Source of the DNA: Candidatus Bathyarchaeota archaeon
GTDB lineage: Archaea; Thermoproteota; Bathyarchaeia; Bathyarchaeales; Bathycorpusculaceae
DNA: 6,893 bases
NCBI GenBank assembly: GCA_016649625.1
Contig: JAENXI010000049.1
Span: 1 to 6,893, forward strand
Reading direction: 5' to 3'
Shown: one piece after another, positions 1-5,957 of the stretch
How the letters are laid out: each line of letters begins with the position of its first letter
Position numbering within the stretch: position 1 is the first letter of the stretch
Notes under the pieces: generated by a model
What the model was told of the DNA's origin: nothing
Databases searched by the model: none
What the model saw: the letters and a program-made list of their open reading frames with translations, nothing else
Translations under genes and position numbers: made by a program

Positions 1-469
1 CTTTATAATATTTGGACCGGGCTGTATTAACAGATATTGTAATACTATCTTCGGTTCCGTGGAGTTTAATATCACTCTTTTCCACTCCGGGCAACTCAAC
101 AACAACATGAACCTCACCATCAGTTTCCACAACATCAACAAGTGGTTCACGCTCTTTTTTTATTTCAGGACCTTTTAAACTTTTTTTGATATTTCCAAAC
201 TGTCGAATCTCAGGTTTACCATCAGGACCAATTTTCATGCTATAACCATATACAAAAGGACCCCGTTCTTTTACAGTACTACCATCTTGAAGTTTGCGTT
301 CTTTAACATAATCCTTGGGAATTTTTTGGGTGAAATTTTTAAATTGTTCTTCCATCATTTTTTCCATTTCATGAAACATGCGATCGATATCGCCAAAAAA
401 AGGATCGCGAGAAACACGTTTACGACGTTTTGTAAACCAATCTGGGTAATCTTTATCGTCTGATGACAT
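1..469 (-). CDS. Hsp20/alpha-crystallin small heat-shock protein, C-terminus cut by window edge
   Basis: Small heat-shock proteins are ATP-independent cytoplasmic chaperones that hold unfolding proteins in large oligomers. The window shows 156 codons from an ATG; the rest lies beyond position 1. Residues 1-50 form a charged N-terminal arm rich in Met and Phe (SRDPFFGDIDRMFHEMEKMM at 20-39). Residues 70-95 hold the archaeal Hsp20 connector (PFVYGYSMKIGPDGKPEIRQFGN). The alpha-crystallin domain begins near residue 107 with EPLVDVVET, then VHVVVELPGVEKSDIKLHG. The missing part should contain the later beta strands and the C-terminal IxI-type tail. There is no strong Shine-Dalgarno; the weak GTGAAAGAT lies just before the ATG. 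A TATA-like box about 38 nt upstream suggests its own promoter with a short leader. The family assignment is secure from the domain sequence; client and regulation are unknown. Confidence 0.9.
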   Translation of the reverse strand, partial: MSSDDKDYPDWFTKRRKRVSRDPFFGDIDRMFHEMEKMMEEQFKNFTQKIPKDYVKERKLQDGSTVKERGPFVYGYSMKIGPDGKPEIRQFGNIKKSLKGPEIKKEREPLVDVVETDGEVHVVVELPGVEKSDIKLHGTEDSITISVNTARSKYYK

Positions 470-501
470 AATCTTTCACTATAGAAAAATGAGTAGTGCT
501 T

Positions 502-516
502 TCTATAAATTTTTTG
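502..516 (-). promoter_or_regulatory. TATA-like box of the hsp20 gene
   Basis: Read on the minus strand this is an A-run followed by TTTATAGA. It lies about 38 nt upstream of the hsp20 ATG. A start site about 25 nt downstream of the box would leave a leader of roughly a dozen bases, which is normal in archaea. The call rests on position and composition only. Confidence 0.5.
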
Positions 517-540
517 TTCCATAAGATTAAGATTTGGAAC
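516..540. promoter_or_regulatory. Inverted repeat next to the hsp20 TATA box, candidate operator
   Basis: Perfect 6-bp arms, GTTCCA and TGGAAC, are separated by 13 bp. The spacer is itself a tandem AATCTT AATCTT when read on the minus strand. The element touches the upstream side of the A-run/TATA-like box, where a repressor or activator could control TFB/TBP loading. Archaeal heat-shock genes are known to be controlled by regulators such as Phr or HSR1, but I do not recognise either of their sites here. Function is inferred from symmetry and position. Confidence 0.35.
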
Positions 541-584
541 TTGCAATATCCAAGTAGTAAGTAGTATGTTGTTAAACAAGATAA

Positions 585-1412
585 TCAGTGGTTTTTTACT
601 AAGTTTAGAATTTTCTTGTGAATTTCAATATTTCCAGAGGCAATAAAGTTAACTTTTGTTTTTGGATCTAATTTTGTTTCCAATGGGGAATTCTCAATAT
701 CGGTTATAAATCCACCTGACTCTTTAACTATAAGATAACCAGCAGCCATGTCAGTTGTTCTAAGTTTTCCACGTATATCTACAAAAGCGTCTGTTTTGCC
801 ATCAGCCACGTAACAAAGTTCTAAGGCATTAGCACCAAAATGACGAATATGATGAATTTTTTTGATCAAATTTGAAATTCTTGGAATAAAAGTTCCGATT
901 TTTTCCGTATTTATATCTAAACCCACGATTGCATCCTTTAAAGATTCACAGTGGGAAGTAAAGATTTTTTTCCCATTACAATAGGCTCCCATGTCTTTTT
1001 GGGCAAAATAAGTCAGATCATGAAAAAAATCAATGACCATACCAACACTAACATCTGATAGGATCGGTTTTTTGGAGATAGCAATAGATGAACAGTAGAA
1101 AGGTATTCCATGTATCAGATTTGTAGTTCCATCTATTGGATCGATGGTTATGTAAAAGTGTGGAGAATTATTATAAAATTTTTTTATGCCTGATTCTTCA
1201 CTAATCAATGTAAAAGATAGATCATGTTTTTGAAGTGTCTCAACTATAGCTTTCTCTGCAGCTAAATCCACCAGCTTTATAGAATCACCTCCAGCACCTT
1301 TACCCAAATCAGGTTGAGGTTCAGATAAAGTTTCAAGACATGGAAGGATATTGCGTTTAATTGTTTCTTTGCAGATATTCAAAAGTTCTAACCAATCTAT
1401 TCGAGATGACAA
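585..1412 (-). CDS. Inositol monophosphatase / fructose-1,6-bisphosphatase family phosphatase
   Basis: This is a 275-residue Mg-dependent sugar phosphatase of the IMPase superfamily. Archaeal members often hydrolyse both inositol-1-phosphate and fructose-1,6-bisphosphate, so a gluconeogenic or inositol role is possible. Metal-site motifs appear in order: VDLAAEKAI around D49, SEES with E72-E73, DPIDGT at 91-96 followed by NLIHGIPFYCSSIAI, FGANALELCYVADG at 192-205, and TDMAAGYLIVKESGG at 220-234 with D221. The usual Trp before that last Asp is Thr. Length is typical. The start is TTG: an in-frame TGA lies five codons upstream, no Met codon occurs near the N-terminus, and GAGAAGGTG lies 5 nt before the TTG. 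The gene stands alone, 115 bp upstream of hsp20. Substrate preference (FBP, inositol phosphate or PAP) cannot be settled from sequence. Confidence 0.9.
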   Translation of the reverse strand: MSSRIDWLELLNICKETIKRNILPCLETLSEPQPDLGKGAGGDSIKLVDLAAEKAIVETLQKHDLSFTLISEESGIKKFYNNSPHFYITIDPIDGTTNLIHGIPFYCSSIAISKKPILSDVSVGMVIDFFHDLTYFAQKDMGAYCNGKKIFTSHCESLKDAIVGLDINTEKIGTFIPRISNLIKKIHHIRHFGANALELCYVADGKTDAFVDIRGKLRTTDMAAGYLIVKESGGFITDIENSPLETKLDPKTKVNFIASGNIEIHKKILNLVKNH

Positions 1413-1417
1413 ATAAA

Positions 1418-1426
1418 CACCTTCTC
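1418..1426 (-). promoter_or_regulatory. Shine-Dalgarno that fixes the TTG start of the phosphatase gene
   Basis: The minus strand reads GAGAAGGTG, ending 5 nt before the TTG codon at 1412. GGTG pairs with the conserved 3' end of archaeal 16S rRNA. A stop codon (TGA, 1427-1425) overlaps the site in the phosphatase frame, so no longer N-terminus is possible. Confidence 0.7.
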
Positions 1427-1445
1427 ACTTAGTCAACTATTCTAC

Positions 1446-1462
1446 TCTTTATGATAAATATT
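1446..1462 (-). promoter_or_regulatory. TATA-like box of the phosphatase gene
   Basis: The minus strand reads AATATTTATCATAAAG, with the TATA-like core TATTTATC about 44 nt upstream of the TTG start. This would place transcription initiation a little before the Shine-Dalgarno at 1418-1426. The region is AT-rich, so chance matches are likely. Confidence 0.4.
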
Positions 1463-1543
1463 CGTGATGATAGTGTAAACATAATCAGTTTAATCTATCC
1501 AAAAGAGAAGATCTGTAGTTATTATTAGAAGATATTACTTGTA

Positions 1544-1560
1544 TTTCATAAATAATAAAT
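1544..1560 (+). promoter_or_regulatory. TATA-like box of the small cysteine-protein gene
   Basis: The sequence TTTCATAAATAATAAAT lies about 35-45 nt upstream of the ATG codons at 1582-1594. Spacing fits an archaeal promoter with a leader of about 10-20 nt. The background is AT-rich, so this is only suggestive. Confidence 0.35.
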
Positions 1561-1571
1561 CAAATTTAATT

Positions 1572-1577
1572 AGAGGT
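1572..1577 (+). promoter_or_regulatory. Shine-Dalgarno AGAGGT ahead of the small cysteine-protein gene
   Basis: AGAGGT is a good match to the archaeal anti-Shine-Dalgarno. Its spacing is 4 nt to an ATG at 1582 and 7 nt to one at 1585, both opening a five-codon frame that ends at TAA 1597-1599. It is 14 nt from the ATG at 1592 that opens the 56-codon gene, which is longer than usual. Confidence 0.45.
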
Positions 1578-1591
1578 AACAATGATGATTA

Positions 1592-1762
1592 ATGGTTAAT
1601 GATAAAGAAATTCCATGCACTACTTGCAGTTTGTGGAAAAAACAGAGAAAGGAGTTTAGTTGTAAACCAAATAGATGTGAAGTACTTTCAGAATGGTTAT
1701 TGAAAACAGAAGACCCGATCACTTTTGAGGTTCGGATTAGAGAGAATCAATATATTGTTTAG
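1592..1762 (+). CDS. Small four-cysteine, probably zinc-binding protein (56 aa)
   Basis: This short plus-strand frame encodes 56 residues that look like a real protein. It has a CxxC pair at C9/C12 (PCTTC), then a basic stretch WKKQRKEF, then C24 and C29 (CKPNRC), followed by EVLSEWLL at 30-37. The arrangement C-x2-C-x11-C-x4-C suggests one structural Zn(II) site. From memory, tiny archaeal proteins with CxxC, C-x-PN-x-C and a following SEWLL-like helix recur, but I cannot name a characterised family. An in-frame TGA at 1586-1588 makes ATG 1592 the only plausible start. A Shine-Dalgarno at 1572-1577 and a TATA-like box lie upstream. There is no membrane segment or signal peptide. The gene is convergent with the cdh operon, ending 124 bp from the cdhE stop. 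Function is unknown; nucleic-acid binding or a regulatory role would be guesses. Confidence 0.7.
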   Translation: MVNDKEIPCTTCSLWKKQRKEFSCKPNRCEVLSEWLLKTEDPITFEVRIRENQYIV

Positions 1763-1786
1763 TAAAAAAAGGATAGTAGTTTAAAC

Positions 1787-1810
1787 TGAAGCTACTTTAA
1801 CAGTAGCTCA
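1787..1810. terminator. Hairpin between convergent transcription units
   Basis: AGCTACT (1790-1796) and AGTAGCT (1802-1808) form a perfect 7-bp stem with a TTAAC loop. TG/CA can extend it by 2 bp past one bulged A. On the plus strand it is followed by TGATTTTG, so it may help end the small cysteine gene. Its dyad symmetry means it could also act on minus-strand cdh readthrough. Archaea usually terminate at T-runs without hairpins, so the role is uncertain. Confidence 0.4.
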
Positions 1811-1825
1811 TGATTTTGTAATTAT

Positions 1826-1877
1826 TAAAAAGAGTTAGTTCTAATTAAAGAAAAAAATAGTAAATGTTATTAAAAAT
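1826..1877 (-). terminator. T-rich terminator of the cdh operon
   Basis: Downstream of the cdhE stop the minus-strand transcript meets three successive T-runs: T5 at 1876-1872, T7-C-T3 at 1857-1847 and T5 at 1831-1827. Multiple oligo-T tracts are the normal archaeal termination signal. The first run is about 10 nt after the stop codon. Confidence 0.6.
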
Positions 1878-1886
1878 GGGCAAGTG

Positions 1887-3311
1887 TTAAGGTTGCCATT
1901 TTTCTTGAAGATATTTTGGAATTTCTGAAGAATCGCGCGGTCCAACTTGAACTTTCCAACCACTGAGTTCTTCGATTTCACCACTTATCCTTGATGCTTT
2001 GCCAGGAATGATGAGTATTTTATGTGCAACCTTCGTTTCGACGCCTGATTCTTTTAATGCTTCTGCAACGGTTTCAGCAGTTAGTTTTCTTCCCGCGACT
2101 CCACTGTCTACAGCTGAGCCTTCGGTATCAACTACAATTAGGTAAGCATTAAGCTTGGAATTTTCGATATCTGAGGCAACCGTATAGTAAGTTAAAGCAA
2201 AATTTGTTGTAAAGAATACAGGTGAATTTTCATCCGGTGTTCCAAAAACCTTCAAACCTGAGTCAACTGCTACTGGTTTGCGCGGATCAGTGTATATGTT
2301 TTGCCTTAATACTGTTGTTGGAAGAAGAGACCAACCGTCAGTGCCGTGTATTACTATGATATCAGCAAAACGAACGATTAAAATGGAAGCTAGGTATGCC
2401 TCGCGCCATTTTATCAGTTCATCAGCTGTTGATCCTTTTTCGTTCCAAGCAACCATTGGAATTCCCATTAGTGGAAAACCAGCAAGTTCTTCACCATTTT
2501 TAGTAGCTGCTCTGCGAAGCATAGTAAAGTTGTTCAGAGTGTCTGATAGTCCTTCATTAGTAAAAGTTCCAGGATCAAGAACTAAATCCTCAACGCCATA
2601 AGCTAGAAGTGTTTTAGTTAGAGAGATTAGCATGTTTAAATCGTTTGGAGCAGAAACTACAAGGGGACAGTTATACTTTAATGATAATTCAGCCATCGAT
2701 TTCCAGTTTTCTTCTGTTGCCGAGTATATTAGTGACCTATTTTTTGGCGCAGCCATTAAACCAGCTTCTATAACATTAGAGTTAAGAGAGCATAGAATTA
2801 GTGGCAATTTTGTGTTTTCAACTACTTTCTTGACTACTGATTTGAATTTTTCAGGATCGTTTGAAGTTGATCGTACTGCAATCATATCAAGTTTTAGTGT
2901 GTAGCCTATGTATTCATAGTGCCATTGTTCAGTTTTCTTTATTCGATTCATAAGTTCTTCTTCTGGCATCTCATCGGTTACGTCAATAGCAATCGCTGTA
3001 GGATTAGAATAAGTAAACTCATGGCGATACATTACAAGTTTTCCACCCAGACTCACTGCTTTATCGCCTATACCAATAACAACTTCTTTAACTGGAGGTT
3101 TTAGCATTTCTTTTAGCTGGTTATATGCTTTGGAGTTCTGTTGCTTTAATAGGGGTAGACATTTGTTAATTTGAATTTCGCGGTTAACGATTTTTGTTGC
3201 AAAAGCCATGCAATTCTCTTCGCCACATTCTTTGCAATTAGTTTTAGGAAGAAGTTTGTAAATATCAATAGGACTTAATTCTTTTTTTCCAGCTTTACCT
3301 TTTCGAGTCAT
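1887..3311 (-). CDS. cdhE: Acetyl-CoA decarbonylase/synthase gamma subunit (corrinoid iron-sulfur protein, large subunit)
   Basis: CdhE pairs with CdhD as the corrinoid/iron-sulfur protein that takes the methyl group from a methyl-tetrahydropterin and passes it to the A-cluster of CdhC. Residues 1-60 are the [4Fe-4S] domain, with C26, C29, C34 and C51 in the context LPKTNCKECGEENC; this cluster reductively activates the cobalt. Residues about 75-345 form a TIM barrel (DPGTFTNEGL near 246-255, HGTDGWSLLP at 322-331). Residues about 350-474 are the C-terminal corrinoid-binding domain, with DTEGSAVDSGVAGRKLT at 395-411 and VGPRDSSEIPKYL at 456-468. Its 474 residues are close to the family norm, so the gene is intact. 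It starts at ATG 14 nt after the cdhD stop, with only a weak GAGAT ahead, and is the last gene of the operon, just before a T-rich terminator. It is cytoplasmic. Confidence 0.97.
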   Translation of the reverse strand: MTRKGKAGKKELSPIDIYKLLPKTNCKECGEENCMAFATKIVNREIQINKCLPLLKQQNSKAYNQLKEMLKPPVKEVVIGIGDKAVSLGGKLVMYRHEFTYSNPTAIAIDVTDEMPEEELMNRIKKTEQWHYEYIGYTLKLDMIAVRSTSNDPEKFKSVVKKVVENTKLPLILCSLNSNVIEAGLMAAPKNRSLIYSATEENWKSMAELSLKYNCPLVVSAPNDLNMLISLTKTLLAYGVEDLVLDPGTFTNEGLSDTLNNFTMLRRAATKNGEELAGFPLMGIPMVAWNEKGSTADELIKWREAYLASILIVRFADIIVIHGTDGWSLLPTTVLRQNIYTDPRKPVAVDSGLKVFGTPDENSPVFFTTNFALTYYTVASDIENSKLNAYLIVVDTEGSAVDSGVAGRKLTAETVAEALKESGVETKVAHKILIIPGKASRISGEIEELSGWKVQVGPRDSSEIPKYLQEKWQP

Positions 3312-3325
3312 TTATACACAATCTC

Positions 3326-4549
3326 TTAAGATTTAATTAAAATCCAATCAAGATATTTTTCAGAATCAGCTTTCTTGCCGAGCGTTAGGTTTTTAACAAT
3401 ATCTTTTAGTGTTTTTACAGCTGCAGGGTGCATCATCATAAACAGATCCACACCAGCTAGTAAAAGTGTCAATGCAGTAGTTAATTCCCAAAGAGGACCT
3501 CTTAGTTCACGAGGTTCCCACTCTTGAGACATTTTTAGCCACGCCTCACGAGCAGCCCATGCGTTTGTGGTTCCAGAGGACATTGGATGAGCAAGTTCAG
3601 TATCACCCATCAGACCCGCAAGTCTAGCTCTCTCCATATTTGTAAAGGCATAATCTAAACCGTACCCCAATGCTGCTGTAGTCAAATCCATAACAATATC
3701 TTTCTTGTCTAGAAAATCATACATCCTTCGATTAAGTTCTCGAGCTAAATTCAAGTCCATAGGAGTAAAAGATAAAGCAGCATGACCATTTTTCTTTACG
3801 AATTTTGCACACCTTTCTACATCCATATCTTGTGTTATTGAGCTAATTAGAAAACGCTCTCCTGCAAATGTTTCTGCGATCTCTTCAAAAACATCTGCAT
3901 CCTTAATTGGGTCTCCGCACCCTCCAATGACTAGTGGCACATCTACGGCTTGAGCAATTTCTTCAACTGTTTTGACAGCATCTTTTGGAGTGGCATCTTT
4001 GAGCAGTGGATCAATACTGATTAGGTGAATAGTTACCATGTCTGCTCCAAATTTTTCAACTGCAAGTTTGGCCCATGCAGCTGGATCGTCAACGACTTCT
4101 CTGACATGCATTTTTACTGCTTTGGATAATGGAACTTTCATATCAAAAACATCTAATGTGAGTACAGGTGGATGAGGTAACATGGTTTCGAAACTGTAAA
4201 AAGCAGGTGATGTTTCGCCACCTACAACAAATGATCTTCCTCGACTTCCGCCTTCGCTTTTAGTAGCTCCTAGTTTAACTTCAACAATTTTGCCGGAATA
4301 GGATTCTATTGGAGGAAAGAATTCCGTTTTTAGGATATTAACAGGTTTAGTTAATGATCTCTTTCCTAATAGTTTAGGAAGAATTCGTCTTGCCATACCA
4401 GGTTCGAATATTAGTTCCATTTCTCCAACTTCTAATTCGAAGTCTTCTATCTCTATCTCTTGAAACTTGGCAAGCAATTCTAGTATATCAGGATTTAACG
4501 ATATTCCGGAATTGTCCTCTTTCTTGTTATGGTGGGGCATGAATTTCAC
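3326..4549 (-). CDS. cdhD: Acetyl-CoA decarbonylase/synthase delta subunit (corrinoid iron-sulfur protein, small subunit)
   Basis: CdhD forms a heterodimer with CdhE, helps hold the corrinoid and takes part in methyl transfer from the tetrahydropterin. The protein has 407 residues. An acidic N-terminal segment (about 21-50, EIEIEDFELEVGEMELIFEP) is followed by the EVKLGATKSEGGSRGRSFVVGGE block (90-112), a TIM barrel with IGGCGDPIKDADVFEEIAE (208-226), and TTAALGYGLDYAFTNMERAR (290-309). A conserved C-terminal HPMSSGTTNAWAAREAW (321-337) comes before two hydrophobic helices. Length is normal for the archaeal subunit. The longest frame opens with GTG, whose G is the last base of the cdhC TAG stop. 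An ATG three codons later (4540) is also possible: GTGA then sits 5 nt ahead of it as a Shine-Dalgarno, giving 404 residues. Tight coupling to cdhC is expected either way. No accessory gene lies between cdhC and cdhD. Confidence 0.96.
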   Translation of the reverse strand: MKFMPHHNKKEDNSGISLNPDILELLAKFQEIEIEDFELEVGEMELIFEPGMARRILPKLLGKRSLTKPVNILKTEFFPPIESYSGKIVEVKLGATKSEGGSRGRSFVVGGETSPAFYSFETMLPHPPVLTLDVFDMKVPLSKAVKMHVREVVDDPAAWAKLAVEKFGADMVTIHLISIDPLLKDATPKDAVKTVEEIAQAVDVPLVIGGCGDPIKDADVFEEIAETFAGERFLISSITQDMDVERCAKFVKKNGHAALSFTPMDLNLARELNRRMYDFLDKKDIVMDLTTAALGYGLDYAFTNMERARLAGLMGDTELAHPMSSGTTNAWAAREAWLKMSQEWEPRELRGPLWELTTALTLLLAGVDLFMMMHPAAVKTLKDIVKNLTLGKKADSEKYLDWILIKS

Positions 4550-5955
4550 TACTTTTTAGTTTTCTCGTTCTTAATGGTTTTGATGATAACTTTGTTGGCG
4601 TATATTTTTGCGTTTTTTAGAATTATCTTGAAACCACCAGCAGTTATTGGCAGGGTTGATGCTGATAGAACTGGCATTGATAAATCTTCTCCGGAAGATT
4701 CAATGCTGGTTTCTTGCTCAACTTCAAGTATTTCTTTTTGCCATTTTGCAACTATTGGATGATTTTTCTCTTTTAAGAAAGTTTTCAGAGAATCTATATC
4801 TTGAGCGTTTTCTTCAGTCGCTATTTTATCAACAACTTCTTTTGGAATAAAATCTTTTACACGTTCTTTGATTTCTTTAGGTAGCCAGACTATGCGGTCC
4901 CATCCACCATCTGCATCCAAGAATTTTGGGGATCGCATGTATTCAATAGAAAGACCGTGGAAACCGTCGATTTGTCGACCACCAGCAGTAGAATCAGCAA
5001 GTGTTGAGAATGGTAAACCATTTACTGTTGTTCCTTTGAAACTTCTGTTAACTAATCCAAGTCCATCAACTTCAGGTATGTAGAATGCAACAGCTTCAAA
5101 ACATCCACATGATGTGTGTGGGTGGTCAAAAGCAGTATATAGCCAAACTTGTTCCACATCACCCAATGTTTTCTTTTTTACTACCTCATTTACTCCTGCA
5201 TATTCACCTTTTTCAGCGTTTATTAATTCGCCTCTTTCAATGGCAAATACGGGTCCTTTTGGATCAATGCTAGCTGATGCGCGCCCATCAAACCAGGATA
5301 TTGCTCCACAGTTTGAGTATCTTTGGGGGGAAATAACGCATACGTGGGATGGAGCAAATGATTGACATAGCATACAACCATAAAATTTGTCTACTTCTTC
5401 GTCTTTTAGCCCTCTTGCTCGGGCATCTCTAGTCTCATAGTCTTGGAGAGCTTGTGGGTAAAGTTCAAGAACTTTTTTTGGATCAGTGATGAAGGTTATT
5501 TGTATTTTTTCAATTATATTTAGTTCACTTTTGAATAATGTATAAAGAACTTTTCCAATATATTGGAAAGAGTTCAAACCTTTTTGGAAAGCTTTTTTGC
5601 CTATGCGTATCCAGACGTCATAGCGCTGGTTGAGGTGCATTAAACCTTCAACATAATTCATATAACCATGTATTCGTCTTTCTATAACTCCTTCGAGTTG
5701 TTGGTCAAGAGTAGAACCAGCAACTTCTACAAGTATTCCTAAGGGATAGGCTTTTCCTTCAGTCATATCTTTAATGTCTGGACCTATTATTGTTATTTTT
5801 CCATCTTCAATTTCAGTTAGGGGTTTTACTTTTGCGAGTTCGAACTTTTCCTTCATTGAAGGACCGCCTAGTTCGACCTGCATATTTTTCCTTCGGATTC
5901 GTTCTCCTTCGTATATTACGCCTACTTCTACGGGTATATCTTTAAACATTGACAT
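4549..5955 (-). CDS. cdhC: CO-methylating acetyl-CoA synthase, beta subunit of acetyl-CoA decarbonylase/synthase
   Basis: CdhC makes or cleaves acetyl-CoA at its Ni-Ni-[4Fe-4S] A-cluster, using CO from CdhAB, methyl from CdhDE and CoA. Cubane cysteines are C194, C197, C206 and C216 (FYGCMLCQSFAPSHVC, then SNC). The nickel-binding C283-G284-C285 lies in PHTSCGCFEA. These spacings (3, 9, 10, 67, 2) match those I recall for Moorella AcsB (506, 509, 518, 528, 595, 597), and F200 falls at Moorella Phe512. The 468-residue length is the archaeal form, without the bacterial N-terminal CODH-interacting domain. After a variable acidic linker (about 405-430) comes the conserved basic tail AGGFKIILKNAKIYANKVII (439-458). 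The ATG follows AGGAGG by 9 nt and begins 2 nt after the cdhB stop. The stop overlaps the cdhD start by 1 nt. All catalytic residues are present, so the enzyme should be active. Confidence 0.98.
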   Translation of the reverse strand: MSMFKDIPVEVGVIYEGERIRRKNMQVELGGPSMKEKFELAKVKPLTEIEDGKITIIGPDIKDMTEGKAYPLGILVEVAGSTLDQQLEGVIERRIHGYMNYVEGLMHLNQRYDVWIRIGKKAFQKGLNSFQYIGKVLYTLFKSELNIIEKIQITFITDPKKVLELYPQALQDYETRDARARGLKDEEVDKFYGCMLCQSFAPSHVCVISPQRYSNCGAISWFDGRASASIDPKGPVFAIERGELINAEKGEYAGVNEVVKKKTLGDVEQVWLYTAFDHPHTSCGCFEAVAFYIPEVDGLGLVNRSFKGTTVNGLPFSTLADSTAGGRQIDGFHGLSIEYMRSPKFLDADGGWDRIVWLPKEIKERVKDFIPKEVVDKIATEENAQDIDSLKTFLKEKNHPIVAKWQKEILEVEQETSIESSGEDLSMPVLSASTLPITAGGFKIILKNAKIYANKVIIKTIKNEKTKK

Positions 5956-5957
5956 TT

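Noticed and set aside
550..567. Tandem AAGTAG repeat between the phosphatase and hsp20 genes
   Set aside because: Two short copies in AT-rich DNA with no symmetry or clear promoter relation; chance is the simpler explanation.
355..579. A 74-codon minus-strand frame running from the intergenic region into the 5' part of hsp20
   Set aside because: It overlaps the N-terminal coding part of hsp20 in another frame, its composition is that of AT-rich noise, and the hsp20 frame shows clear family conservation.
1464..1470. GTGATGA resembling the C box of an archaeal C/D guide RNA, with a similar ATGATGA at 1582
   Set aside because: No D or D' box (CTGA) follows within the usual 50-70 nt, so the RNA cannot be supported.
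1451..1528. A 25-codon plus-strand frame upstream of the small cysteine gene
   Set aside because: There is no Shine-Dalgarno, it overlaps the likely promoter of the divergent phosphatase gene, and its sequence shows no motif.
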